A stretch of 31,790 nt of DNA from an uncultured Ruminococcus sp. GTDB taxonomy: Bacteria; Bacillota; Clostridia; Oscillospirales; Ruminococcaceae. Of this stretch, positions 1 to 7,616 are shown piece by piece. The first letter of the stretch is position 1; every line of letters starts with the position of its first letter. The position numbers and the translations under genes were made by a program. Where the stretch lies: assembly GCA_900545345.1 (NCBI GenBank), contig UQYQ01000024.1, positions 1 through 31,790 on the forward strand, read 5' to 3'. Under the pieces are notes generated by a model. The model ran no database searches, was not told the origin of the DNA, and saw only the letters and a list, made by a program, of their open reading frames with translations.

Positions 1-158
1 TCTAAAAAGTCAAAATCATCTGAATCATTTCTCTCCTGACCGGTTTCAAAACCGATTTCTCCAGGCTTTGCATCTGGATTTGCAAAAGCTGAAAAGCTTA
101 ATGAAGATACAGCCAAAGCAATTGCCGCTGTCCCTGAAATTAATCTTTTAAATTTCAT
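1..158 (-). CDS. Secreted protein, N-terminal part only
   Basis: The gene runs off the left edge of the window; only about 52 residues are visible. The start ATG (158-156) has a strong AGGAGGAATA ribosome site two bases upstream. The product begins with a typical signal peptide: a basic start (MKFKRL), a hydrophobic core, and a likely signal peptidase I site after SAFA near residue 26. The visible mature part is acidic and polar (NPDAKPGEIGFE...) and matches no family I recognise. Its direction and exported nature agree with the next two genes, which also encode exported proteins. Function unknown. Confidence 0.75.
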   Translation of the reverse strand, partial: MKFKRLISGTAAIALAVSSLSFSAFANPDAKPGEIGFETGQERNDSDDFDFL

Positions 159-349
159 ATTATTCCTCCTAATATCTAAATCACACATATATAAAATTTA
201 TTATGACGCAATAATCCTATGTGCAGTTTTACACAATATATTTTAACACAACTTAATGACTTATGCAATGCTTTCTTGAACAAAAACTCAAGGTAAAATA
301 TAGTTAAGTTGCACAATTTCAAACAGTTAATTCAGACTTTTAACCAAAG

Positions 350-637
350 TTATTTTTTATTCTTTGCTGTTATAAATCCAATAACCGCAAATATAATTAC
401 CAAACCCGCTACTGTGCCTAATATATAATAAAATGTCGGAGTTTTTTTATCTTCTGACGGCTTATTATTACCCGCAAAAGGATCATCATCCGTACGCTCA
501 TATGTTGTCTGAGTGCTTACTGTAGTTTCTTGCCGGACATTCGTGATTTTTTGTGCCGATGCAGTAAAACCGAATCCCGAAATTGCCGCTGCAAATAAAG
601 TCATTATACTCAAAATAGAAACCGTTATTCTTTTCAT
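350..637 (-). CDS. Small exported protein with C-terminal membrane anchor
   Basis: A 95-residue protein of unknown function. I start it at ATG 637, preceded by GGAGG at good spacing, rather than at the in-frame codon 24 bases earlier, which has no ribosome site. It has a signal peptide (basic MKRITVS, hydrophobic stretch to about residue 27), a Thr/Gln/Ser-rich polar linker (about 30-67), one transmembrane helix (about 68-90, starting FYYILGTVAGLV) and a short Lys tail (KNKK). The design (signal peptide, extracytoplasmic linker, C-terminal anchor) is the same as that of the next gene upstream, so both may be surface-displayed peptides. There is no recognisable domain. Confidence 0.7.
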   Translation of the reverse strand: MKRITVSILSIMTLFAAAISGFGFTASAQKITNVRQETTVSTQTTYERTDDDPFAGNNKPSEDKKTPTFYYILGTVAGLVIIFAVIGFITAKNKK

Positions 638-755
638 AATAAAAACCTCCGTTGATCTCATAAACGCTTAAAAAATACAAATCCGCAGCCATAATCAGAC
701 AGATTATATCTGTAATTCTCTCAGAAGACAGAAATCTATTAATTAATATACTATA

Positions 756-779
756 AAAGGTCAAGAAATCTTGACCTTT
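756..779 (-). terminator. Intrinsic terminator after the 252-residue membrane-anchored protein gene
   Basis: A perfect 10-bp stem (AAAGGTCAAG / CTTGACCTTT) with an AAAT loop. On the minus strand it is followed by TTTTATAG. It lies five bases past the stop codon of the gene at 784-1542, so it ends that transcript. Confidence 0.75.
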
Positions 780-783
780 GTTT

Positions 784-1542
784 CTATTTCATTTTTTTAG
801 TAAATATTATTGCCAGCGCAATCAATATTATGCCTGCAGCCAGAGTAGGAATAGCTATCCACCAGAAACTAAAACCTGAACTGCTTTTATTTGTCATGAT
901 AGATGTTGCAACAGAAGATGTCTGACTTGAAATTTCTGAAACAGATGTCGTTTGAGCGGCTGTTGTTTCAGCAGTTGTTTTCTGAACTACCTTTCCTACT
1001 CCTGCTTTATAATATCCCACAGTAGGCTCAATAATATTTCCGAAGGACGTCAGCTCATTATTATTTTTATCTAACAGCTTCAACCCGTTTAACTCAACAC
1101 TCCCTTGCCATAAAACGCCCTGAATACTTGCTACCTGACCTAATTGTGACAAATCAAACTCAAGTGTATATGTTCCCTTTTTTTCTGTTTCAATAGGATT
1201 CTTGGTTTGATTATAAGCCCATTGATTTGTATTCATTGTCAAAAAATAAAAATCATCACTGCTGCTATTATTATTAATTATAAATTTTAAGCCGAAACCT
1301 CCGTTTGCATCAAAATCCACAACAGTAACGCTTACAATAAGCTTCATTGCATTTACCGCAATATCCGAACCGAAATTCTCATCGAAAAAATATGTGTCAG
1401 CGTTATTTTGGGCTGTAAACACTTTCCCTAATTCATAGTTTAATTCATTATTATCGGAAAATACAGAAAAAGATGAAACTATCAAAGATACCGCAAACAT
1501 AATTACGCTTGCTAAAACACATAATATTTTTTTTGTTTTCAT
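784..1542 (-). CDS. Exported, C-terminally anchored surface protein, possible beta-sandwich domain
   Basis: 252 residues of unknown function. The ATG has GGAGG twelve bases upstream. A signal peptide covers about residues 1-29. A globular domain (about 34-190) is rich in alternating hydrophobic and polar strands, including GTYTLEFDLSQ and SVELNGLKLLD. Such a pattern is common in carbohydrate-binding beta-sandwiches, but I cannot assign a CBM family. A Thr/Ser-rich linker follows (about 190-222), then one transmembrane helix (about 223-247) and a KKMK tail. The gene has its own promoter and terminator, so it is monocistronic. A role in binding substrate at the cell surface is plausible for a fibre- or starch-degrading Ruminococcus but is only inferred. 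Confidence 0.72.
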   Translation of the reverse strand: MKTKKILCVLASVIMFAVSLIVSSFSVFSDNNELNYELGKVFTAQNNADTYFFDENFGSDIAVNAMKLIVSVTVVDFDANGGFGLKFIINNNSSSDDFYFLTMNTNQWAYNQTKNPIETEKKGTYTLEFDLSQLGQVASIQGVLWQGSVELNGLKLLDKNNNELTSFGNIIEPTVGYYKAGVGKVVQKTTAETTAAQTTSVSEISSQTSSVATSIMTNKSSSGFSFWWIAIPTLAAGIILIALAIIFTKKMK

Positions 1543-1601
1543 AATTTATAAAACCTCCGAATAATCAGATACGATTTTCCAAATCACACATTTCAAAATA
1601 T

Positions 1602-1630
1602 ATTTTACCATAAAACATGCGGTATTTCAA
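1602..1630 (-). promoter_or_regulatory. Sigma-A-type promoter for the 252-residue protein gene
   Basis: On the minus strand TTGAAA (1630-1625) and TAAAAT (1607-1602) are separated by exactly 17 bases and sit about 60 bases upstream of the start codon at 1542. Confidence 0.6.
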
Positions 1631-1705
1631 TAGCTTGTTAAAAATACTGTTATATTAATGTTATTCCTTATTTTTACTGATTTTATTAAAAAACTAGATA
1701 TTAAA

Positions 1706-1731
1706 AGAGCGTTCAAGATATTGAACGCTCT
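1706..1731 (-). terminator. Intrinsic terminator after the P-type-ATPase-like gene
   Basis: A perfect 11-bp stem (AGAGCGTTCAA / TTGAACGCTCT) with a GATA loop, followed on the minus strand by TTTTAATATC and a later T-run. It lies 20 bases beyond the stop codon at 1752. Confidence 0.8.
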
Positions 1732-1751
1732 GAATACTATCGATATTTTAT

Positions 1752-4385
1752 CTAAAGCTTTTTAAAATACTGAATTCCTATAGTTATCAAGGACCAAACA
1801 ATGTTATAAAGAATAACTACAGACGCCGACAGTGAACTGAATGAACCCACAAGAAGCATAACAAGTGCTATCATAAGCCCAAGCAGTGCGGCCGCAAGCT
1901 GAATTGTCATACCCAGATTTGTAATAAACTGAAGCTTCTTAGCACCGCTTATCAGCATTGCAAATGACGGAAAATGCCCCGAACAAAGCATAGAAGCAGA
2001 AGCCTTAGGAACAAAATCCGTTTGTTCTTCATACTCTTTATGATACCTGAACGGCAGCAGCTTCAGTGAATCAGGAGAAATATCAAAAAGCTCTGACATA
2101 AGATTCAGCGAAATAAATCCGTCAACTGATCTTATTACTGTTGTTATGTTTTGATTTTCCAATGTCTGAAGCCACTTTTTAACGCTGATACTTGAATTTA
2201 CCGTTATAACAAAAAGAGTAGCCACAACACCCGAAATCGAAAGATACATAGGTATGTATCCTTTAGTATATTCCTTTTCTTTTGAAAGCGGAGGAAGCCC
2301 CTCTATAGAGTGATTTTCCATAAGCTCTCTTGTTCCGAAAAGAATTCTTTGATTATCAATCCAGCCCGAAAGCCCTAAACCGTCTTCATATATATAGCTC
2401 TCAACAGGATAAAGCATTTCTGTTTTTCCTCTGAGCATATTATAAAACATTGACTGCAATACGCTTCCTGCCTGACATGAAAGACTCGCTGCCATTAAAA
2501 TCGATTCTTCAATAGGAGTAGCAGACATAGCTTTTAAATTAACAAGATTAATCATACCCTCAGGGAAAACCTGCCGTGCATCGATTAAAATTGAATTTGT
2601 ATCGGCAAATTCCTCAACAGCCGAATACCCAAGCATCACACCGGAAGAACGCAGATATTTTTTTGCAGCCCTTGAAAGCGGAAGATTTACAACAAGCATC
2701 AGGGCAAAAGAAGCAGCTATAGAAATTGTTCCCGAAAATGCGGAAAATGCCGCCAAAATCTTTTGTGAAGCACCATATGCATTCCTGTCGAAAATCAGTG
2801 CGAGCAATCCGACTAATACGCTTACTGCCAGAAGAACAACAGCATATTTCTTACTGTATTTATCGGCAATATCAGTTGAATAAGAGTGTTCTAAAAAATT
2901 ATTGTTGAATTCGGTTTTACGCATAGTTGCAAGCTCAGGGAAATCATTGAGCAGTGCACCTTTAGTAAACTTTGAAGCAATATCCTCGTTAAGAACATTT
3001 GTCACTGCAAACTTATCATATTCTCCGGCAACATATCTAAAGTTCCTTTCAGTCCTGTTCACGATAAGTAGTTTTCCCAGTGTGTTGAATAAAAGTCCTA
3101 AAATCGCAGCTGACATATAAATATGATAAGACTTAGTCTGCATAATTCCCGGGTTAATAAATAACAGAATTGAGGATATAAGTGAAGAACTTATTCCCAA
3201 TGCCGCAACACTGTCACAATCGGCATTTCTCTTAAACAGTTTCTTTAAGCCCGAAAATAAAACTGTGTATGAAACGAATGCTGACACAAGTCCCAGTGCT
3301 ATATTTGTGAAAATAAATGATTCCGCACTTGTTCTCTTAAACGCCTCAATAATAGGCCATCCCAAGTCATTGGCAAGGGCTATGTATAAGCTGAACAGCG
3401 ATGTAATTATCAAAATGCAAAATCTTATAATAAGATTGCTCTTAAGCTGTACAATATCATCTAAAACCTTCGGTGCTTCATTATAATTTGTAAAGTCCTT
3501 TACATATTTTCTTGCTTCGCTGTCCTTTACATCAGTATTCTCATTATCAGGACTTTCCAAAACAAAGCTGTCAACCTTATCTCTTCTTCTCTCTGCAAGA
3601 ATACGAAGCTTCATTGTATCGGTTGCACCCTCAGGAAAAACAAAATCATCGTCATCGAGATTTATCTTATCAAACTGCTCGGTCCTAGGTATAATTTTCC
3701 CGTCCAGACCCAAATCAACATCTTTTATTTTTAAACGCTTAACAGGAGAAACATTTGATTCTCTGCTGACTGTTCCCCTTTCTCTTTTCAGCTTTAAAAG
3801 TCCTTCGATAATAGCAGTATTGCCGGAAGTCTTTCTGAGTCTGAACCTGCTTCCAAGACCTGCTTCAAGTCCTTCTTTTTCAGCTTCCTCTTCTTCTGCT
3901 TTTTCCATTTCATGTTTTTGACTTAAAATTTGAGCAAAACTCTTCTTATTGTTTTTTATGTCGCTATATTTTAAATCAGGAGCATTGTCATCAACTTCGA
4001 TTTCCGGAAGTGTAAAATCATCTATACTGTCAGATTTGTCGTCTTTTACAAGGGTCGGTTCTTCATCCTGCAAAACCGGTGTGTCTTCAACATTAGATAC
4101 AGCCTCATCAACTAACAAATCGACATCTATATCCTCAATCCCACCGATTATACTATTGTTTTTCGTTTCAGTTTTAATTGCCTCTTTAGGTCGTCCGTCG
4201 TCAATTACCTCGTCAAAAATAGAGTCATCGATAAAAGATTTTCTTTCAGTTTTGTCAGCTTTCTCCTCTTCCTTAATGCCTGCACCGATAAGTGCATCAA
4301 CATCCGCATCAGAAAGTGGATTAACACTTTTAGCCTTGTCAGAATATTCGTCTAAAATATCATCAAGATTAAAATTATCTGCCAA
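1752..4385 (-). CDS. Membrane protein resembling a catalytically dead P1B-type ATPase
   Basis: 877 residues with no active enzyme motif. The start is TTG, with AAGGGAG eight bases upstream. Residues 1 to about 310 are acidic, low complexity and probably disordered (LDDILDEY at the start, DDDDFVFP near 244-251). The rest has the order of a heavy-metal P-type ATPase: paired helices (about 316-340, 358-380), NADCDSVAALG (387-397), helices at 400-412 and 422-442, a short polar segment in the actuator position, helices at 513-532 and 547-569, then RAAKKYLRSSGVMLG and LIDARQVFPEG (600-610), EDGLGLSG (667-674) like the N-domain GxG motif, and two C-terminal helices (about 820-870). The catalytic residues are lost: VNLPLS stands where CPC is expected, D602-ARQV where DKTGT is expected, RSVDGF where TGDN is expected, and GDGxND is absent. 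The homology is inferred by eye. It probably shares a transcript with rlmB. Function unknown; a pseudoenzyme or scaffold role is a guess. Confidence 0.65.
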   Translation of the reverse strand: MADNFNLDDILDEYSDKAKSVNPLSDADVDALIGAGIKEEEKADKTERKSFIDDSIFDEVIDDGRPKEAIKTETKNNSIIGGIEDIDVDLLVDEAVSNVEDTPVLQDEEPTLVKDDKSDSIDDFTLPEIEVDDNAPDLKYSDIKNNKKSFAQILSQKHEMEKAEEEEAEKEGLEAGLGSRFRLRKTSGNTAIIEGLLKLKRERGTVSRESNVSPVKRLKIKDVDLGLDGKIIPRTEQFDKINLDDDDFVFPEGATDTMKLRILAERRRDKVDSFVLESPDNENTDVKDSEARKYVKDFTNYNEAPKVLDDIVQLKSNLIIRFCILIITSLFSLYIALANDLGWPIIEAFKRTSAESFIFTNIALGLVSAFVSYTVLFSGLKKLFKRNADCDSVAALGISSSLISSILLFINPGIMQTKSYHIYMSAAILGLLFNTLGKLLIVNRTERNFRYVAGEYDKFAVTNVLNEDIASKFTKGALLNDFPELATMRKTEFNNNFLEHSYSTDIADKYSKKYAVVLLAVSVLVGLLALIFDRNAYGASQKILAAFSAFSGTISIAASFALMLVVNLPLSRAAKKYLRSSGVMLGYSAVEEFADTNSILIDARQVFPEGMINLVNLKAMSATPIEESILMAASLSCQAGSVLQSMFYNMLRGKTEMLYPVESYIYEDGLGLSGWIDNQRILFGTRELMENHSIEGLPPLSKEKEYTKGYIPMYLSISGVVATLFVITVNSSISVKKWLQTLENQNITTVIRSVDGFISLNLMSELFDISPDSLKLLPFRYHKEYEEQTDFVPKASASMLCSGHFPSFAMLISGAKKLQFITNLGMTIQLAAALLGLMIALVMLLVGSFSSLSASVVILYNIVWSLITIGIQYFKKL

Positions 4386-4468
4386 TTCCTACACTCCCTT
4401 TTCAATTATTGCTGTTTCCTTTTGTTCTATATATTTTTTCTATGTCATTCCATTAAATTCAATAGGAT

Positions 4469-5446
4469 TTACTGATTTATTCTTGATTTTAAAACTTCAT
4501 ACATAAAAATTCCGCCCGCAACAGAAGCGTTAAGCGATGTAATTTTACCTACCATAGGAAGCTTGAGCAAAAAATCACATTTTTCCCTCAGAAGTCTGCT
4601 CATTCCAAAGCCTTCAGAACCGATGATAAGACCAACAGCCCCATCAAAAGAAACCTTTTGATAGTCTTCACCCTTCGCATCTGTTCCGTAAATCCACACG
4701 CCGTTTTGCTTCAAAGTATCTATCGCCTGACTTAAATTTGACACCCTTGCAACAGGAACCCAGGCTGCTGCACCTGCTGATGTTTTATAAACAGTATGAT
4801 TAAGTGAGGCACTTCTTCTTTTAGGAATAATAATACCATGTGCACCGCTGGCTTCTGCCGTTCTTATAATCGCTCCCAAATTATGAGGGTCCTCAATCTC
4901 GTCACATATAATAATAAAAGGCGGTTCATTATTTCTTTTTGCAATATCAAGAATATCCTGCACTTCAACATATTCAGCACACGCAGACATGGCAATAACG
5001 CCCTGATGCGAAGCACCGTTTGCCATTTTATTGAGCTTCTGCTCGTTTACCTGCTTAATGACAATCCCTTTTTCTTTAGCCATTTTACAAATAACCGATA
5101 TAGAACCTCCTGCTTCGCTGTTCACATAAATTGAATCAATCAGCTTGCCGGCTTTAATACTTTCGATAACAGGATTGCGCCCTAAAATCAAGCTGTTTTC
5201 ATCTGACTTATTTAAGCCGCATTGTTCTTCATCGTAATAAGCTGCATTTTTGGTTTTTCCTATATCGGAAGCGTTTTTTATATTAAAAGAATTATGCTTT
5301 TTATACTCGTCTTTATGAGAAAAAGATGCGTTTTTATACTGCTTATTCATACTATTTGATTTTGAAAATGCCGAACGGGAATTCGTCCTTTTTGCACTTT
5401 TGTTTTCAAAGTTTCTTTTCCCCTTATATCCTTTATCAAAGCTCAT
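4469..5446 (-). CDS. rlmB: 23S rRNA 2'-O-methyltransferase RlmB (TrmH/SpoU family)
   Basis: This SpoU-family enzyme uses S-adenosylmethionine to methylate a guanosine ribose of 23S rRNA (G2251 in E. coli numbering). All three SPOUT motifs are present: DPHNLGAIIRTAEA, LIIGSEGFGM and LPMVGKITSLNASVAGGI, which form the trefoil knot that binds the cofactor. The substrate-binding N-domain begins at about GRNPVIESI. I start at ATG 5446, with GGGAG nine bases upstream, giving 325 residues. The upstream in-frame start lacks a ribosome site. A Lys/Asn/Ser-rich basic extension of about 90 residues precedes the conserved part and could bind RNA. The family is certain. The exact target is inferred, because RlmB and tRNA Gm18 enzymes are close relatives. 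Confidence 0.88.
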   Translation of the reverse strand: MSFDKGYKGKRNFENKSAKRTNSRSAFSKSNSMNKQYKNASFSHKDEYKKHNSFNIKNASDIGKTKNAAYYDEEQCGLNKSDENSLILGRNPVIESIKAGKLIDSIYVNSEAGGSISVICKMAKEKGIVIKQVNEQKLNKMANGASHQGVIAMSACAEYVEVQDILDIAKRNNEPPFIIICDEIEDPHNLGAIIRTAEASGAHGIIIPKRRSASLNHTVYKTSAGAAAWVPVARVSNLSQAIDTLKQNGVWIYGTDAKGEDYQKVSFDGAVGLIIGSEGFGMSRLLREKCDFLLKLPMVGKITSLNASVAGGIFMYEVLKSRINQ

Positions 5447-5486
5447 AAAATTTACTCCCGAAATTAAAACCAACTACTCAAAATAC

Positions 5487-5515
5487 ATTATAACACAAAA
5501 AACTCCAAAAGCCAA
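5487..5515 (-). promoter_or_regulatory. Promoter for rlmB
   Basis: On the minus strand TTGGCT (5515-5510), 17 bases, then a perfect TATAAT (5492-5487), about 40 bases upstream of the rlmB start. Confidence 0.55.
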
Positions 5516-5573
5516 TAGCTTTCGAAGATTTTTTTATAAAAATATTATTTTATTTACTCCGCATTAAACATGC

Positions 5574-5837
5574 TTAAATAAGGGTGAAAACCAAAAATCC
5601 CAAAAGAAATAAACACGCAAGTATAAGCATAACTATGCAGCCAACGGCATTGTTTCTTTCACGGGCTTCCTGTTTTGACTGCTTCATAATCGAACGGTAC
5701 ATCTCCAGCATATCCTCATCAATTTCACTGACACGGTTGATATCGCTGTTTTGCTTAGTAAACAGTAATATCTTCTCATACTGTTCATTTTTAGGACACT
5801 TTATTTCTACAATTTGTTTATTTATTCCTTTAATCAT
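5574..5837 (-). CDS. Small one-helix membrane protein
   Basis: 87 residues, unknown function. The start ATG has GGAGG upstream at 11-base spacing. A soluble, charged N-terminal region (about 1-65, with KCPKNEQYEKILL and acidic EIDEDMLEMY) precedes one hydrophobic helix (about 66-86, VGCIVMLILACLFLLGFLVF) with almost no tail. It is predicted to be a tail-anchored inner-membrane protein facing the cytoplasm. It stands alone between rlmB and the repeat-rich non-coding stretch that carries its upstream region. No family recognised. Confidence 0.6.
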   Translation of the reverse strand: MIKGINKQIVEIKCPKNEQYEKILLFTKQNSDINRVSEIDEDMLEMYRSIMKQSKQEARERNNAVGCIVMLILACLFLLGFLVFTLI

Positions 5838-5917
5838 AATTTAATTAAACCTCCAACATCACTAAAATTCGCTCAAACTTAGTATTGACCGTATTTTTTT
5901 GCATTATTCAACAAGAA

Positions 5918-6057
5918 ATTGAAAAAGCATAAAATTCTGTTGAAAATTCTGTTGAAAAGGTTTAAAACTTCAAAAAAAATGTTTAAAACTCTGTTGAAAA
6001 GGTTGAAAACTATCCGAATAATCGGCTTTTGCTAAAATGTGTCCTGAATGTTGAAAA
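5918..6057. repeat. Phased cluster of GTTGAAAA / GTTTAAAA octamers
   Basis: GTTGAAAA occurs at 5939, 5951, 5993, 6002 and 6050, GTTTAAAA at 5960 and 5981, and ATTGAAAA at 5918. The steps 12, 9, 21, 12, 9 and then 48 reveal an imperfect 42-bp tandem organisation close to whole helical turns. Read on the minus strand the unit is TTTTCAAC(A). The sequence shows the pattern directly. Its binding protein, if any, is unknown. Confidence 0.65.
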
Positions 6058-6080
6058 GAATTTGTAACTGAATTTAACTA

Positions 6081-6106
6081 AATATTTGACGATTTGGTCA
6101 AATATT
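6081..6106. repeat. Perfect 26-bp inverted repeat
   Basis: AATATTTGAC, a six-base spacer GATTTG, then GTCAAATATT. Neither side has the T-run expected of a terminator, so an operator or a structured RNA element is more likely. Confidence 0.55.
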
Positions 6107-6223
6107 CCCCGGCACAACTATGAATAAATTGTTAACGCATTCATAAAATGCTTCTGCAGGGCATAAAACTCGGATTTATCAGAGATATATGATAAATTAA
6201 CAAATTCATCAACAAAAAAATCG

Positions 6224-6907
6224 TTATCGTGAAGTTAAAAATTTAACAGTGCGTTCAATCGAATCCTTTGAATTTTTCCAGTCAGCATCTTTGCCTGTAT
6301 TACGGTAATCATACATTTTTGTATAATGCTCTACATCTTCCTCCAATGTTTTAAGATACTTACCCGTCAGACTGCCGCAGGCAGAGATAAAGCCCTTTTG
6401 ATTTTTCTTTTCTAACTTTTCCGCACTCAAGCGAACCAACATTTCATAATGAGGAAGACACAAATATTCCTGCTCGTCAAATAAGTCCTTAAACTCTTTT
6501 GAATTTTGATACATATCAAAAAACGTGTTCAAAAGTCTTTCCATTCCCCATTCGACCTTTTTGCAAACAAAGCAATCTTCATTTACAGCCGACACCTTTT
6601 TCTGCTTTGCAGTCTTTCCTTCAAAAATTCCTTTATGTTCAAAAATAGTTTTGTTAAGCTCCGTTAAATGCGACTGAAGAATAAGTGCAAGCGACAACCT
6701 ATTCTTCTGACCGAGCATTTGGTCAAAATGAGTTTTGCAAAAACCGGACTTGTTTGTTTCAATTCTGACATCAGGCTCCATCATTGCCGAACCCATTATA
6801 TACTCAACGCTTCTCTTCTCAAGCATATCCCTCATAAGACATATAGGGCATCCGCATTTCGGCTCGAAAACTTCGCTTATAGGGATAGTTAAAATACTGT
6901 CACGCAT
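6224..6907 (-). CDS. DUF6062-like protein with two Cys3His modules
   Basis: 227 residues. I start at ATG 6907, which has AAAGGTG at good spacing; an in-frame TTG lies six bases earlier. It contains two copies of one metal-ligand pattern: C20-x2-C23 ... C57-x2-H60 and C112-x2-C115 ... C150-x2-H153. The two pairs are separated by almost the same distance (33 and 34 residues), which suggests an internal duplication of a zinc- or iron-binding fold. The rest is mostly charged helix. I associate it with the Firmicutes family annotated DUF6062, by memory of its CPIC...CKTH pattern. No enzymatic function is known to me. It is downstream of and codirectional with the GyrI-like gene (43-base gap), so they probably share a transcript. 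Confidence 0.6.
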   Translation of the reverse strand: MRDSILTIPISEVFEPKCGCPICLMRDMLEKRSVEYIMGSAMMEPDVRIETNKSGFCKTHFDQMLGQKNRLSLALILQSHLTELNKTIFEHKGIFEGKTAKQKKVSAVNEDCFVCKKVEWGMERLLNTFFDMYQNSKEFKDLFDEQEYLCLPHYEMLVRLSAEKLEKKNQKGFISACGSLTGKYLKTLEEDVEHYTKMYDYRNTGKDADWKNSKDSIERTVKFLTSR

Positions 6908-6950
6908 AATCAATCACCTTTCCTTGAGTAATTAATCTTAAAAAGGTTAA

Positions 6951-7589
6951 TCACTTAACTTTCTTAATCGGATGCCTTACTACAGTTTTTAATCTGCTGA
7001 TATCGCACCTTCTGGGGTCACTCAAATATATTTCATGATGATATCTGGTATCAGTAATATCTAACTCATACCCATTCATACTCATATATTCATGCATTAA
7101 ATTTATTGTTTCAGGTTCACTGTCATAAGAACCGATATGCATACATTGAACGCAGATGCCCTCTTGATAAGTTAAAAATTCAACTTTTGAAAAGTCCTGC
7201 TGCTTTTTCAAAGATGCCTCTTTGACTGCCCAATCAAAGTCGGATTTTTTAACAAAGTCAGGCAGTCTGATTAAAGAAATAAAATTAAATTTATCTTTAC
7301 TCTTATAGTCTATACCATATCCGTTTCCGTTCTGCCACCAAAATCCCTCTAACGGCGGAACGACATATTCAAAATAACCATCTATTCTGTGTGTTCCCTT
7401 ATAACTCATCTTGATAGTAAATGCAACAGCATATAATAATCCTATAGATTTTTTATATTCACTGTTCTCATCATTAGGATTTCCTTTACCTCGAACTGCT
7501 ATATAATTCATTTTAGGAACATCGACAATGCCGGGCTTTTTCTTTGGCATATAAAATTCCTTATATTCTTTTTTATAATCAAAAGCCAA
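6951..7589 (-). CDS. GyrI-like small-molecule-binding protein
   Basis: 212 residues. The start is TTG at 7589, with AAGGTGG about ten bases upstream; the MAFDYKKEYKEFY start fits the family. Members of this GyrI-like (SOUL/GyrI superfamily) group share the conserved stretch VPKMNYIAVRGKGNPND and the aromatic VVPPLEGFWW segment, both present here. They form a beta-alpha-beta-beta twice-repeated fold with a ligand pocket, and many act as multidrug- or cationic-compound-binding proteins. The physiological ligand is unknown. It lies 27 bases downstream of the DNA glycosylase gene and is probably cotranscribed. Confidence 0.75.
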   Translation of the reverse strand: MAFDYKKEYKEFYMPKKKPGIVDVPKMNYIAVRGKGNPNDENSEYKKSIGLLYAVAFTIKMSYKGTHRIDGYFEYVVPPLEGFWWQNGNGYGIDYKSKDKFNFISLIRLPDFVKKSDFDWAVKEASLKKQQDFSKVEFLTYQEGICVQCMHIGSYDSEPETINLMHEYMSMNGYELDITDTRYHHEIYLSDPRRCDISRLKTVVRHPIKKVK

Positions 7590-7616
7590 TTTATTTACCC
7601 ACCTTTTCTAAGAATA

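Larger units (their letters stand above)
5838..6223. other. 386-bp non-coding stretch with repeats
   Basis: No plausible gene on either strand. It holds the phased GTTGAAAA/GTTTAAAA cluster (5918-6057), the 26-bp inverted repeat (6081-6106) and a shorter inverted repeat (ATTTATCA / TGATAAAT around 6172-6197). It separates two minus-strand genes, so part of it must serve as the upstream region of the gene at 5574-5837. Confidence 0.6.

Noticed and set aside
3949..4506. A 185-codon open frame on the plus strand opposite the large membrane protein gene
   Set aside because: It is Ser/Ile-rich, mirrors the acidic coding sequence of the other strand, has no ribosome site and resembles no family.
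5918..6057. Chromosomal replication origin
   Set aside because: There is no TTATCCACA box, and dnaA, dnaN, rpmH or other origin genes are absent. Only loose similarity of TTTTCAACA remains.
6172..6197. Terminator for the DUF6062-like gene
   Set aside because: The inverted repeat ATTTATCA/TGATAAAT is AT-only in its core and has no T-run on the minus strand, so I do not list it as a terminator.
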